From assembly GCF_002080045.1 (NCBI RefSeq), contig NZ_MUIN01000010.1, forward strand, positions 124,001 to 188,000: 64,000 nucleotides of DNA, read 5' to 3'. The stretch is from Pseudomonas sp. Bc-h (lineage in GTDB: Bacteria > Pseudomonadota > Gammaproteobacteria > Pseudomonadales > Pseudomonadaceae). The notes beneath the pieces are model-generated. The model searched no databases. It had not been told where the DNA came from and saw only the letters and a list, made by a program, of their open reading frames with translations. Within the stretch, counting starts at the first letter, position 1, and each line of letters begins with the position of its first letter. The position numbers and the translations under genes are program-made. Of this stretch, positions 8,396 to 17,305 are shown piece by piece.

Positions 8396-9259
8396 ATGAA
8401 AACCATGTCTACCACTCTCGATCTCGAACTGCTGCGCACCTTCGTCGCCGTCGTCGACCACCACAGCTTCGCTGAAGCGGGGGCGCGGCTATCGCGTACC
8501 CAGTCGTCTGTCACTCAGCACATGCAGCGCCTCGAACAGCAGATTGGCGTCAGCCTGTTTCAGAAGCAGGGACGGCAGAAGCAACTCACCGAGCCCGGCC
8601 GGCAGCTATTGCGCCATGCACGGCAAATGCTGTCGCTCAATGACGACGCCCTCAACTCCTTGCGGGAAAGCAGCCTCAGCGGCGTATTGCGCATCGGCTC
8701 GCCCCACGACATCGCGGACACCATTCTGCCGCCGATCCTCAGCCACATCGCCCGCTCGGCACCCAAGCTGAGGTTGGAAATCGACGTGGGCCGCAGCCCG
8801 TTTCTGATGGACGATCTGCATCGCGGCAAGGTCGATATGGTGATTTCGACCCGCGAAGATCCGGGGCTGGAAGGGTTTGCGTTAAGGACATCACCGGTGT
8901 GGTGGATCTGCTCGGCCCAATACCAACACGTGCCGGGCGAACCAATTCCGCTGATTCTGGTGGACGAGCCGAGCATCTATCGGCGCTACGCCATCGAGGC
9001 GCTGGAGCGCGCCAACATTCCCTGGCGCCAGGCCTATCTGGCCTCGAACCTGATCGGCATCAAGGCCGCCACCCGCGCAGGGCTAGGCGTAACGGCCCGC
9101 AGCATGGAAATGCTCGGGCCGGACATGCGGGTTCTGGGGGAAGCCGATGGCCTGCCAAGAATGCCCGACGTCACCTACCACCTGTGGATCAGGCCCAACA
9201 CCGTAAACCCGCTGGCACGGCGGGCATATGAATTGATTCGCGGCAGTCAGGGGTTGTGA
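8396..9259 (+). CDS. LysR family transcriptional regulator
   Basis: This is a 287-aa LysR-type regulator. The N-terminal winged helix-turn-helix spans about residues 6-65 (LELLRTFVAVVDHHSFAEAG, then RTQSSVTQHMQRLEQQIG). The C-terminal co-inducer domain covers about 95-285. A second in-frame ATG at 8405 (MSTTLDLEL) is equally usual for the family. The gene is transcribed away from the receptor/catabolic operon, the classic arrangement for control of the neighbouring operon by its substrate or a pathway intermediate (inference). It lacks a close downstream partner and is followed by a long inverted repeat. Confidence 0.9.
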   Translation: MKTMSTTLDLELLRTFVAVVDHHSFAEAGARLSRTQSSVTQHMQRLEQQIGVSLFQKQGRQKQLTEPGRQLLRHARQMLSLNDDALNSLRESSLSGVLRIGSPHDIADTILPPILSHIARSAPKLRLEIDVGRSPFLMDDLHRGKVDMVISTREDPGLEGFALRTSPVWWICSAQYQHVPGEPIPLILVDEPSIYRRYAIEALERANIPWRQAYLASNLIGIKAATRAGLGVTARSMEMLGPDMRVLGEADGLPRMPDVTYHLWIRPNTVNPLARRAYELIRGSQGL

Positions 9260-9327
9260 TTGGTTGAACTCATGGACTGAAGAAACGCGACCTCTTTGGC
9301 AAGGCATTCACTGAAGTAACCCGATCT

Positions 9328-9438
9328 CTGTGGGAGACGCCGGAGGTCACGACGGCAGCGATAGCGGTGGGTCAGTTATAGATGAATCTACTGCCAACCC
9401 CCCATCGCTGCCGTCGTGACCTCCGGCGTCTCCCACAG
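9328..9438. repeat. 35-bp perfect inverted repeat with 41-nt loop
   Basis: The arms 9328-9362 and 9404-9438 are exact reverse complements over 35 bases, beginning CTGTGGGAGACGCCGGAGG. The loop is 9363-9403 and is partly self-complementary (GGTGGG against CCCCCC). It lies between the end of the LysR gene and the convergent esterase gene. It could stop transcription from both sides, or be a miniature inverted-repeat or REP-doublet element. No T-run follows either arm, so an intrinsic terminator role is less certain. Confidence 0.85.
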
Positions 9439-9508
9439 GTTATGCGTTGTATCGGGATTTGCCGTGCACTCAGGTCAGGACGCCAAGCGACGACGCTGAT
9501 CGCTCAGG

Positions 9509-10228
9509 CTATTTCAATACTCCCTCCAGCCACCGCTTCAAATCGGTAACCTCTGCCGAGGTAATGGTATGCCCCGCCCCCGCATACGAATGAAACTCCG
9601 GGGTGATCAACAGGTTCTCCAGCATCGTTTGCGCCTCAGTCGCGCCGGAGAACGGCACGCGGTTGTCGGCCGAGCCGTGCCCGATGAACACCTTGAGCGA
9701 TTTCAGACCATCGGCCGGCTTCAGCCGCGCATTCAGCGCCGCGAGAATCTTGCCGCTCAACGGCGCAATTCCGTGCACCAGTTCCGGGTGCTGCAGGCCG
9801 ATTTGATAGCTCATCATCGCGCCCTGGCTGAAGCCGATGAGCACCACCTTATCCGGCTGGGTGGCGTATTTTTCAGTGGCTTGTTCGATGAAGGTGCGCA
9901 GCAGATCGGTGCTCTTGTCGACATCGCTGGTCACGCCTTCGTACTCGGCCTGATCGGTGTCCTGGGTGAACCACTTGTAACCGCCGCCATCGACTTCCAG
10001 CGGCGCGCGCACGGAGAGATAGGTGTAATCCTGCGAGAGCTCGTCCTTGATGCCGAACAGGTCGCGTTCGTCACTGCCATAGCCGTGCAGGAAGATGATC
10101 AGAGGTTTGTCTTTGGAGTCTGCGGGGGCCGCAGCGAGATATGGCAGGGCAAGATCGGTGAGCATGGCCGGTTCCGCGTGAGCGAAACCGGTGAACACAC
10201 AGAGCAGCGCAGCGAAAAACTTCATCAT
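9509..10228 (-). CDS. Secreted carboxylesterase/phospholipase (alpha/beta hydrolase)
   Basis: This is a 239-aa serine hydrolase of the phospholipase/carboxylesterase family (abhydrolase_2). A signal peptide of about 18 residues (MMKFFAALLCVFTGFAHA) points to export. The oxyanion loop FLHGYGSDE (47-54) precedes the nucleophile S134 in IGFSQGAM. The acid is D188 in HGSADNRVP and the base H220 in AGAGHTIT. It should cleave carboxyl esters or lysophospholipids in the periplasm or outside. It is a single-gene unit, convergent with the LysR gene across the long inverted repeat. The natural substrate is unknown. Confidence 0.85.
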   Translation of the reverse strand: MMKFFAALLCVFTGFAHAEPAMLTDLALPYLAAAPADSKDKPLIIFLHGYGSDERDLFGIKDELSQDYTYLSVRAPLEVDGGGYKWFTQDTDQAEYEGVTSDVDKSTDLLRTFIEQATEKYATQPDKVVLIGFSQGAMMSYQIGLQHPELVHGIAPLSGKILAALNARLKPADGLKSLKVFIGHGSADNRVPFSGATEAQTMLENLLITPEFHSYAGAGHTITSAEVTDLKRWLEGVLK

Positions 10229-10356
10229 TTGAAACGGGCCCTTTCAGAAAAACGTCGGGCCCATCATACGCAGCATGTCTCGGATGTCAGCCCGTAATCG
10301 ATCAGGGGATGCTGTCAGAATGCTGTACCGGTTGCAGATTTTTGCCGCTTACCGGG

Positions 10357-11682
10357 TCAGTCCGCCAACGCGCCAAGCCCCAGATGCTCACGCAACGTCG
10401 AGCCCTCATACGCGGTTCGAAACAGCCCCTTGCGCTGTAGATGCGGAATCACGCTCTCGACGAACTCGCTGAACGATCCCGGCAGATACGCCGGCGAAAT
10501 CACGAAACCATCGCAGCCGCCCTGAGTGAACATCTCCGCCAACTGGTCGGCAACCTGCGCGCCAGTGCCTACCAACTGAGGAACACGCACACTGCTGGCG
10601 AAAATCCGGCCGAGCTCTTCAAGCGTAGTGTCCGGGCCCTGCATCAACAGCTTTTCCGCCGCGGCCGGGTGAATCGACGGCGACCGCGCGATCTGCGCCA
10701 GCGTCGCCGACAACGGATATGGCGACAGGTCGACATTTAACTGCGAAGCCAGCGTCACCAGGCCCAACTCCGGACGCGCCAAGGCATTGTGCTTGTCGCG
10801 TTTGGCCCGCGCCTCGGCTTCGCTGCCTCCAATGAACGGCATCACCGCCGTCAGCACCTTGCAGCTGTCGGCGCTGCGGCCCTGCTGCACGACTTGGTCT
10901 CGCACATCTTCGCGGAACGCGTGCATCGCCTTGAGATGCGGATGAATGGTGAAAATCGCCTCGGCCCAGCGCGCGCCAAAACGCCGACCGCGCCCCGACG
11001 ACCCCGCCTGAATCAACACCGGCCTGCCCTGCGGCGTGCGCGGAATGTTCAACGGCCCTTCGACCTTGAACCACTCGCCCTGATGCTGCACGGAAGTGAT
11101 TTTCGACGGGTCGGCCAGTGCGCCGCTTTCGCGATCCAGCTCCAATGCATCCGGCGCCCAACTGCGCCACAACTTCAGCGCCACCTCGACGAACTCGTCG
11201 GCGCGGTCGTAACGCAGGTCGTGCTCCAGATGCTTGTCCTTACCGAACAGGCGTCCTTCGCTGTCGTTCATCGAGGTCACGATGTTCCAGGCTGCGCGCC
11301 CCTTGGACAGATGATCGAGGGTCGCGAACTCGCGCGCGATGTGCGCCGGCTCGTAATAGGTGGTCGAGCGGGTGGCGCCGAGGCCCAGCTTGCGGGTCTG
11401 GCCGACCAGATACGACAGGATCGGCAAGGGGTCCAAACGTGTCGCGTCCTGTGCGCCATAACGCAGGGCAACGTCACGGGAGCCGCCCATCTGATCGCCC
11501 ACGGCCAGGCGATCGGCAAAAAACAGAAAGTCGAACAACCCTTCTTCCACCACACGAGCCGTGCGCGCGTAGTACTCAGGATCGAGGTAATTGCCCAGCG
11601 TTTCCGGATGTCGCCACACCGCGTGGCTGTGAATGACCGGCCCGGTCAACAGAAACGCAGACAGGTGAATTTGACGACTCAT
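10357..11682 (-). CDS. FMN-dependent monooxygenase, NtaA/SnaA/DszA family
   Basis: This is a 441-aa luciferase-like TIM-barrel monooxygenase of the NtaA/SnaA/DszA (SoxA) group, which uses FMNH2 from a separate reductase. Family blocks seen are HSHAVWRHPE near the N-terminus, FLFFADRLAVGDQMGG, RKLGLGATRSTTYYEPAHIAREFATLDH and the VLIQAGSSGRGRRFGARWAEAIFT segment, the last two best read as separate motifs. Members attack chelators, sulfones or sulfonates. It lies 15 nt downstream of a sulfonate-type receptor gene on the same strand, which favours a sulfur-scavenging role (inference). No reductase or permease gene accompanies the pair here. Confidence 0.85.
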   Translation of the reverse strand: MSRQIHLSAFLLTGPVIHSHAVWRHPETLGNYLDPEYYARTARVVEEGLFDFLFFADRLAVGDQMGGSRDVALRYGAQDATRLDPLPILSYLVGQTRKLGLGATRSTTYYEPAHIAREFATLDHLSKGRAAWNIVTSMNDSEGRLFGKDKHLEHDLRYDRADEFVEVALKLWRSWAPDALELDRESGALADPSKITSVQHQGEWFKVEGPLNIPRTPQGRPVLIQAGSSGRGRRFGARWAEAIFTIHPHLKAMHAFREDVRDQVVQQGRSADSCKVLTAVMPFIGGSEAEARAKRDKHNALARPELGLVTLASQLNVDLSPYPLSATLAQIARSPSIHPAAAEKLLMQGPDTTLEELGRIFASSVRVPQLVGTGAQVADQLAEMFTQGGCDGFVISPAYLPGSFSEFVESVIPHLQRKGLFRTAYEGSTLREHLGLGALAD

Positions 11683-11697
11683 GAACCTTCTCCTGCC

Positions 11698-12639
11698 TTA
11701 TTTGGCCTTGGGTACCCAGACGGCGATGTCGGAAATTTTCAGCGGCTTGGGAATCAGCTTCGCGTCGTAGTAGTAATCGGCGATGCGCTGTTGTTCGGCC
11801 AGTTCATCGATCTTGACCGGAACGATGTCGTAGCTGCGACGGCTGTTGGCCAATTCCACGGTTTCAGGCGGAATGTTCCCCCACAGCGGCGCGAGGTTTT
11901 TCGCCGCCTCCTGCGGATGACCTCTGACCCACTGCCCGGCATCGTGAAGGGTATCGAATACCACCTGCAGGACCTCGGGATGAGCCTTGGCGAAGCTGGT
12001 GTTGGCGACATAGAAACGGTTGTAGTTGGCGACGCCATCAGTGCCGTCTGCCACCACCCGCACATGATGTTCACGCTGCTGAGTCGCCAGGAACGGGTCC
12101 CAGATCGCCCAGGCATCAACCTTGCCACTGGAGAACGCGGCGACGCCGTCCGGCGCTTCCAGATAGACCGGGGTGATGTCATTGAGGGTCAGACCAGCCT
12201 TCTTCAACGCCGAGATCAACAGGAAATTGCTCCCAGAGCCCTTGGAGACAGCGACGGTTTTGCCCTTGAGATCGGCGACGCTTCGAATCGGCGAACTGTC
12301 CTGAACGATGATGGCCTGCGCAGTCGGCGAAGGATTCTCCCGCGCGTAGTAGGTCAGTGGCGTGTTCGCAGCCTGGGTGAACAGCGCGAAGGCGTCCGCC
12401 ACGTCGGCATGTAGATCGACGCTGCCGGCATTCATCGCACTCAACAGGCCGCTGCTGAACTCATGCCAGTTCACGGTGAAACCCAATGGCTTGAGGCGCT
12501 GCTCGATCTGGCCATCGTTCTTGAGCAGGAGCCACAGCGTGGAAGATCGCTGGTACCCGATATTGATGACCTGCTCGGCGTGCGCCGTGACGGTCGCCAG
12601 CAGCAAAGCGGCGGCGACGATGAGTTTGCGAAGGGGCAT
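11698..12639 (-). CDS. Aliphatic sulfonate/nitrate-type ABC substrate-binding protein
   Basis: This is a 313-aa periplasmic receptor of the SsuA/TauA/NrtA type. The ATG at 12639 (MPLRKLIVAA) is chosen for its AAAGGA ribosome site; a signal peptide ends near TVTAHA. The mature start EQVINIGYQRSSTLWLL is typical of SsuA, and later blocks include VAVSKGSGSNFLL and VDAWAIWDPFLATQQ. SsuA delivers alkanesulfonates to an SsuBC importer. No permease or ATPase is next to it, so it must use components encoded elsewhere. It forms a two-gene unit with the downstream flavin monooxygenase. Confidence 0.85.
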   Translation of the reverse strand: MPLRKLIVAAALLLATVTAHAEQVINIGYQRSSTLWLLLKNDGQIEQRLKPLGFTVNWHEFSSGLLSAMNAGSVDLHADVADAFALFTQAANTPLTYYARENPSPTAQAIIVQDSSPIRSVADLKGKTVAVSKGSGSNFLLISALKKAGLTLNDITPVYLEAPDGVAAFSSGKVDAWAIWDPFLATQQREHHVRVVADGTDGVANYNRFYVANTSFAKAHPEVLQVVFDTLHDAGQWVRGHPQEAAKNLAPLWGNIPPETVELANSRRSYDIVPVKIDELAEQQRIADYYYDAKLIPKPLKISDIAVWVPKAK

Positions 12640-12862
12640 GGCAATCCTTTGAAGGGTCGGCGATGGAGGGGGCGCTGCAGCATCCAAAAAAGACATGAGC
12701 GAGACGATTTAAAGTCGATTTAATTATAAAAACCTTCGCCAATTATGAAAGAAACGTATAGCTCTAAGCTTATGCCCGCAGGTCGATGGAACGCTCGATC
12801 ACAGCACGCGGTCTAGCAATAAGCATCCTGAACCCAGACCTACAGCCGATTGAGGAATGACC

Positions 12863-13306
12863 ATGAACATCTTCGAAGCCCTGAGAGAAAGCCACGACCG
12901 GCAACGCGGCTACGCCGATGCGCTGATTCAGACCCACGGCGACAGTAAAGACCGTGTCGAGGCCTACGAACAACTGAAGGCCGAACTGCATGCTCACGAA
13001 ACTGCCGAAGAACGCTTCTTCTATATACCGCTGATGAAGTACGACAATGGCGTCGACCTCAGCCGCCACGCCATCTCCGAACACCACGAGATGGACGAGA
13101 TGATGGAGGAACTCGACGAAACCGACATGTCCAGCCCGGCCTGGCTGGCGACGGCGAAAAAACTGTCAGAGAAGGTCCACCACCACCTGAAGGAAGAAGA
13201 GCAGAAGTTCTTCCAGATGGCCGGGAAGCTGCTGGACGACAAGCAAAAGGAATCGCTCGCCGGTGGCTACGAGAAGGAATACAAGGAACAGCTCGAAGAG
13301 CAATGA
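12863..13306 (+). CDS. Hemerythrin domain protein
   Basis: This is a 147-aa four-helix hemerythrin-like protein (HHE domain). Candidate di-iron ligands are H11 (RESHDRQ), H43/H45 with E49 (ELHAHETAEE), H74/H75 with D78 (SEHHEMDEM) and H107/H108 with E112. The ATG at 12863 is preferred over 12857 because GAGG lies seven bases upstream of it. Pseudomonas members occur as single cytosolic domains and are linked to O2 or nitrosative-stress handling. The gene stands alone and ends in a strong terminator. A C-terminal lysine/glutamate-rich tail follows the helices. Confidence 0.88.
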   Translation: MNIFEALRESHDRQRGYADALIQTHGDSKDRVEAYEQLKAELHAHETAEERFFYIPLMKYDNGVDLSRHAISEHHEMDEMMEELDETDMSSPAWLATAKKLSEKVHHHLKEEEQKFFQMAGKLLDDKQKESLAGGYEKEYKEQLEEQ

Positions 13307-13315
13307 TCGCAAATG

Positions 13316-13342
13316 AAAAAGCCCCGAATATCGGGGCTTTTT
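13316..13342 (+). terminator. Intrinsic terminator after hemerythrin gene
   Basis: A 12-bp perfect stem (AAAAAGCCCCGA paired with its complement) with a 3-nt loop is followed by T residues. The A-run and T-run are symmetric, so it can act on both strands. On the minus strand it would lie just after the stop of the symporter-like gene (13362). Confidence 0.9.
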
Positions 13343-13361
13343 CTTGGGTGGCTGCATCAGA

Positions 13362-14360
13362 TCAAGGATCGACCTGCGCCATCATTTCCGGGATTGACTC
13401 ATTGCGTCTGGCATAACGTTGCGCCAGCACTGCGCAGACCATCAACTGGATCTGATGGAACAGCATCAACGGCAGAATCAATACGCCAATGGTACTTCCG
13501 GCGAACAGCACCTGAGCCATCGGCACACCAGTCGCCAGGCTCTTTTTCGAACCGCAGAACAGAATGGTGATGCGGTCCTCGATGCTGAAACCGAACAGCT
13601 TGCCCAGCAACGTCGAAGCCAGCAGCACCAAGCCCAGCAATATGCAGCAGACAACTACCAGACCGCCCAGATCCCACAGCGGAATCTTGTGCCAGATGCC
13701 TTCGTTCACGGCTTCACTGAATGCGCCGTAGACCACCAGCAAAATCGAGCCCTGATCTACGAACTTCAACCAGTTTTTGTTGCGGCCGACCCAGGCACCG
13801 ATCCAGCGACGCATGATCTGCCCCGCCACGAACGGAAGCAGCAGTTGCACGCTGATTTTGACGATGGCGTCCACGGTCGAACCGCCGTCGCCATGCACGT
13901 TCAGCAACAAGGTCACCAACAGCGGGGTCAGGAAAATACCGAACAGGCTGGAAGCCGCCGCGCTGCAGATCGCCGCCGGAATATTGCCACGCGCCAGCGA
14001 AGTGAAGGCGATTGCCGACTGGACTGTCGCAGGCAGCGCGCACAGGTAGAGGATGCCCATGTACAGGTCTTTGCCAATCAGTGGCGACAGCAGCGGCTTG
14101 AGCGCCAGGCCGATCAACGGGAACCCCACGAACGTCAGCCCGAATACCAGCAGGTGCAAACGCCAGTGGCCTGCGCCCGCGATGATCGACTCGCGGGACA
14201 GCTTGGCGCCGTGCAGAAAGAACAGCAGCGCAATCGCAATGTTGGTCAACCAGCCAAAGCCGACCGCGACTTGGCCGCTGGCGGGAAGAAAACTGGCAAT
14301 GATCACCACCGTGACCAAAGCCAGGGTGAAGTTATCGGGCAGAAAGCGTGGACGAGTCAT
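13362..14360 (-). CDS. Bile acid:sodium symporter-like transporter (SBF-like)
   Basis: This is a 332-aa polytopic inner-membrane protein of the SBF-like family in the bile acid:sodium symporter clan. About ten hydrophobic segments are visible, starting with FTLALVTVVIIASFLPASG. A central FLHGAKLSRE block (near residues 50-60) and SKKSLATGVPMAQ near the C-terminus are characteristic of this bacterial subgroup. The ATG at 14360 (MTRPRFLPDN) is used; the longer frame adds implausible residues. Substrates of this subgroup are not established. It is monocistronic and convergent with the hemerythrin gene. Confidence 0.85.
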   Translation of the reverse strand: MTRPRFLPDNFTLALVTVVIIASFLPASGQVAVGFGWLTNIAIALLFFLHGAKLSRESIIAGAGHWRLHLLVFGLTFVGFPLIGLALKPLLSPLIGKDLYMGILYLCALPATVQSAIAFTSLARGNIPAAICSAAASSLFGIFLTPLLVTLLLNVHGDGGSTVDAIVKISVQLLLPFVAGQIMRRWIGAWVGRNKNWLKFVDQGSILLVVYGAFSEAVNEGIWHKIPLWDLGGLVVVCCILLGLVLLASTLLGKLFGFSIEDRITILFCGSKKSLATGVPMAQVLFAGSTIGVLILPLMLFHQIQLMVCAVLAQRYARRNESIPEMMAQVDP

Positions 14361-14463
14361 GGGAAATATCCGGATATACCTGGAACAGTGTTGCGACTCT
14401 ACGCTTCCGCACAACTGCCGACTAACGCCAACAAGTCGACTAATAGCGCGTAATGGACACTCT

Positions 14464-14808
14464 TCAGGCCATTCCACCTTCAATTACGCGCAGCATCGTG
14501 ACCCTGCGTTTTCCGGGGTTATCGGCGATGTGCTGATTGAGCGCTGCCTGCCATTTGTGGATATCGCTTTCCTTGGCAATGGCCATCAGTTGCTCCCATC
14601 CCGATGCCTGCGTCTCGACACCTGCGCCGGTGCTCTCGGCCATACGTTCACGCTTCAACAGGTTTGCTGCAATTTCCGAGAGGGTACTCACGACGGGCTC
14701 CATGACACGCTCATCTGGGAGCATGTCGATACTGACGATGGGGATGGGTGCAAAAGCCTGAGCGCCAATTTTCAGTTGTCGCGGGCTCTGCGACAGGGAC
14801 CACAGCAA
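14464..14808 (-). CDS. Hypothetical protein, start uncertain
   Basis: An open frame of up to 114 residues begins at a TTG (14808); an internal ATG at 14724 would give 86 residues. I do not recognise the family. The sequence is mostly helical in character, with AANLLKRERMAE and WEQLMAIAKESDIHKWQAALNQHI, and ends RVTMLRVIEGGMA. No good ribosome site supports either start. It lies between the symporter-like and GGDEF genes on the same strand. Its codon pattern is compatible with a real gene, but evidence is moderate. Confidence 0.45.
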   Translation of the reverse strand: MLWSLSQSPRQLKIGAQAFAPIPIVSIDMLPDERVMEPVVSTLSEIAANLLKRERMAESTGAGVETQASGWEQLMAIAKESDIHKWQAALNQHIADNPGKRRVTMLRVIEGGMA

Positions 14809-14877
14809 TGTTCAGACCAACTGCAGGGGGAGCGGATGACCCTTCGTCCGAGTGTCTGCACGAGGTAATAAAGCCGG

Positions 14878-16056
14878 TCAGGGAGTACCGAGCGACTCGA
14901 CGTTGGTGGCTGTTCGATCGACAAGGCGAATGCTGTTGCGCCCTCCTCGCTTCGACTCGTAAAGCGCAGCGTCGCCCTGTTCTATCAATGCTGCGAGGCT
15001 GGCTGGGCGATGGCCGAACAGATTGGCGCCAATGCTCAGCGTCACCGGCTGAGGGGTGTCGAAGGCTTGGGAGGCCGCCTTGTGAAATTGCTCGCGCAGA
15101 ATGCCACCCAGTTCCACGACCTTCTCACTGGAGGCATGACCCAACAGAATCACGAACTCGTCCCCGCCCAGCCGCGCGGCCAGCGAGCCTTCCGGCAAGA
15201 CCGAGCGGATCATCTCGCTCAGCACCACCAGCAAACGGTCCCCCGCGGTGTGGCCGTAGAGATCATTGACCGGCTTGAAGTTGTCGATATCGATCAACAG
15301 CAACGCCCCCGGCCGCTCCGGCGAAACGTCCTCGAACAGGCGCGGCGCCCGGACTTCCAGCGCCCGACGGTTATACAGCGCGGTCAGCGGATCCCGGGCT
15401 GCCAGCCGCGCGATGCGTTTCTCCCGCCGGTAGCGCTCGGAACCCGTCATCGACAAAGCAATCAGCATGATCGCCATCGCCCCTTCGACCAGGGAAATTT
15501 GAATGATCTCGCCGCGAAACGCCGCCAGATCGATCAGCGTGCCCGGCACAACCGCCGTGACTGCCTTGGAAAAGTAGAAAAGCCCGTGGATCAACAGCAC
15601 GAAACGCAACTGCACCGCACCGACGCTCAGCGACCGACCATGGGGCCGCAGCAGAAAACTGGCGCGAAGCACCAATATGGTGATCAGCAGAGAGTTGCTC
15701 GCCAGCATCACCTTCGACCACCACGCCTCCTCCGGCAGCAGCAACATCGCCAGCCAGACCACGAAAATCAGATACCAGCCGCGCGACAGCTTCGCCTCCG
15801 TGAAACGCGCAACGCCCAACAGAAACATCCAGTGGGCGGTGACCAGCATGCCGTTGGCGAACCAGATCCCGATCAGCAGAATGCCGCTACTGCGCAACAA
15901 CGCCAGAGTCGAGCCGACGCTGATAATCGCGAACCCTGTCGCCCAGAACAGCAGCGAAGACTCCCGCACATTGCGCCATTCCACCGCCAGGTACAGCGCA
16001 GCGGCGGCAGCAAGCGCGATTGTGATAGTCAACATCGTGATGGGGTCGAGCGCCAT
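14878..16056 (-). CDS. Membrane-bound GGDEF protein (probable diguanylate cyclase)
   Basis: This is a 392-aa protein with six to seven hydrophobic segments in residues 1-205 and a C-terminal GGDEF domain (about 215-380). The active-site motif GGDEF is intact at 297-301 (ARLGGDEFVIL), and the substrate-binding DIDNFKPVNDLYGH block precedes it. The usual RxxD inhibitory site five residues before GGDEF is absent: that position reads PEGS. It should make cyclic di-GMP at the inner membrane in response to an unknown signal. It is a single gene, and no EAL domain is attached. Confidence 0.88.
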   Translation of the reverse strand: MALDPITMLTITIALAAAAALYLAVEWRNVRESSLLFWATGFAIISVGSTLALLRSSGILLIGIWFANGMLVTAHWMFLLGVARFTEAKLSRGWYLIFVVWLAMLLLPEEAWWSKVMLASNSLLITILVLRASFLLRPHGRSLSVGAVQLRFVLLIHGLFYFSKAVTAVVPGTLIDLAAFRGEIIQISLVEGAMAIMLIALSMTGSERYRREKRIARLAARDPLTALYNRRALEVRAPRLFEDVSPERPGALLLIDIDNFKPVNDLYGHTAGDRLLVVLSEMIRSVLPEGSLAARLGGDEFVILLGHASSEKVVELGGILREQFHKAASQAFDTPQPVTLSIGANLFGHRPASLAALIEQGDAALYESKRGGRNSIRLVDRTATNVESLGTP

Positions 16057-16304
16057 ATACTGCCTGGAGTGTTTGAATTGCGATGGGGAGGTGTGATTGT
16101 AAGCGGTGGAGGAATTTTTTCGGAGGGCTTTCGTCTGCGACCTGAGGTAGCAGCGGGATTGCGGTCATGTGGTCCGAATTGATCCGGCCTCTATTCCTGA
16201 GCTAAAACATCGCGTCGGTTTAAGGCAAAGCGAAGGCCGCGGTCATCTCGGTGTCCGGCCCGAGTAAGCTTGGTATACCGGGGCCATTCACACGCAGCAG
16301 CCCT

Positions 16305-16739
16305 CTACGTCTTTGCCGACGGCTTAACAGTTACCTTCCCCGAGAACGTACCACCACTGCCAAACTCGAAGTTGAAATCAGTCGTTTCAAAGCCTCCGTT
16401 CGGCTGACGCTTCAAGGTGATACTGCCGCTCTTAGCCGTTATCATCGCACCCGAAATTACACCACCGATAAATACTTCGTCATCCGGGTTTGGACCGATG
16501 CGTAACTTGCCGTCCTTCTCGGTTCGAACATTAATCACTATCCACTCCCCTGGCGGCCCATTCACCATTGTTTTCCCAATGACCTGGTAAGAATCTCCCA
16601 GGTTCTGGGTGATTTCCGTCGCGTAAAATTTTGATTCCTCATTCTCGCCCGGTCTTTGCAATTGCCCGTGAAATACAGAGCCTTCGGGCACGGCCTTGGC
16701 GCCAGCAATTGTTTTAGCGTATTCAGCTTTAACATCCAT
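16305..16739 (-). CDS. Hypothetical protein
   Basis: This is a 144-aa protein of unrecognised family, starting at ATG 16739 (MDVKAEYAKT) with an AGGA site nine bases upstream. It looks soluble and beta-rich, with repeated glycine-containing strands (VFIGGVISGAMITAKSG, FEFGSGGTFSGKVTVK) and no signal peptide or membrane segment. It is the last apparent chromosomal gene before the tRNA fragment at 17280. No neighbour suggests a role. Confidence 0.65.
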   Translation of the reverse strand: MDVKAEYAKTIAGAKAVPEGSVFHGQLQRPGENEESKFYATEITQNLGDSYQVIGKTMVNGPPGEWIVINVRTEKDGKLRIGPNPDDEVFIGGVISGAMITAKSGSITLKRQPNGGFETTDFNFEFGSGGTFSGKVTVKPSAKT

Positions 16740-17242
16740 GATCAATTGTCCTATACGGTGCCGTAAGCGACAGTCACCAAATCGGGTAAAGGTAAATCCT
16801 CGATCCTCGCCTGTCGTGTGCTTAACGCTAGAACACTTCCTTAACTACAACAGGAACAATTCCAAGCAAGAAATCAATCTTATATTGCGAATTGCAATAG
16901 ATCGCTTCTGCATTCCATCTAGCCTTTCTTGGAACTTCCTCACGATGCGGGCAAAACGGCGATGGAAGCATATCGAGAGACGAGCACGAGCCATATCAGG
17001 AGTTCGCTGTCCCAACCGCGCGACTTTTTTGTCAACTGCAAAGACCCGTGGAACGAGGGCAGCCCGTCGCCTCAAGCTCAACGACGTCGAAAGCATCGAT
17101 CAGGAAAAGATGTGAGGGCAGATCGTGGCGACACCAAAAACGGAATGCAGGAGAGGCACGTCTGATAGCACGCTTTCGCAGCGATGTCCCGGGAGCGCCC
17201 GCGCATCGAGGGCGCCCCGCAAACCCGAACCCTAGAAACGAC
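16740..17242. other. Gene-free stretch next to the tRNA fragment
   Basis: About 500 nt carry only short, unlikely frames on both strands. AT content rises around 16840-16930. A string TTCCTTAACTACAA near 16833 resembles TTCCTTAGCTACAA near 17328 on the other side of the tRNA fragment. The match is short and could be chance. Confidence 0.5.
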
Positions 17243-17266
17243 AAAGCCCTGAATAATCAGGGCTTT
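17243..17266 (-). terminator. Terminator belonging to the truncated tRNA gene
   Basis: AAAGCCCTGA (17243-17252) and TCAGGGCTTT (17257-17266) form a perfect 10-bp stem with a 4-nt loop. Read on the minus strand it follows the CCA end of the tRNA fragment after about 13 nt. That is the usual position of a tRNA terminator in Pseudomonas. Confidence 0.8.
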
Positions 17267-17279
17267 GCTGTACAAAATA

Positions 17280-17305
17280 TGGCGGAGGCGCAGAGATTCG
17301 AACCC
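17280..17305 (-). pseudogene. 3' fragment of a tRNA-Ser-like gene (proposed island junction)
   Basis: The minus strand reads GGGTTCGAATC through GCGCCTCCGCCA, i.e. the T-arm, acceptor 3' strand, discriminator G and encoded CCA of a tRNA. It resembles Pseudomonas tRNA-Ser 3' ends from memory, with a couple of differences. No anticodon arm, D-arm or 5' acceptor strand follows on the minus-strand upstream side. Integrative elements commonly use tRNA 3' ends and leave such a displaced fragment with the native terminator at one end. I infer that the accessory DNA starts here and that a complete tRNA-Ser lies beyond the right edge. Confidence 0.65.
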
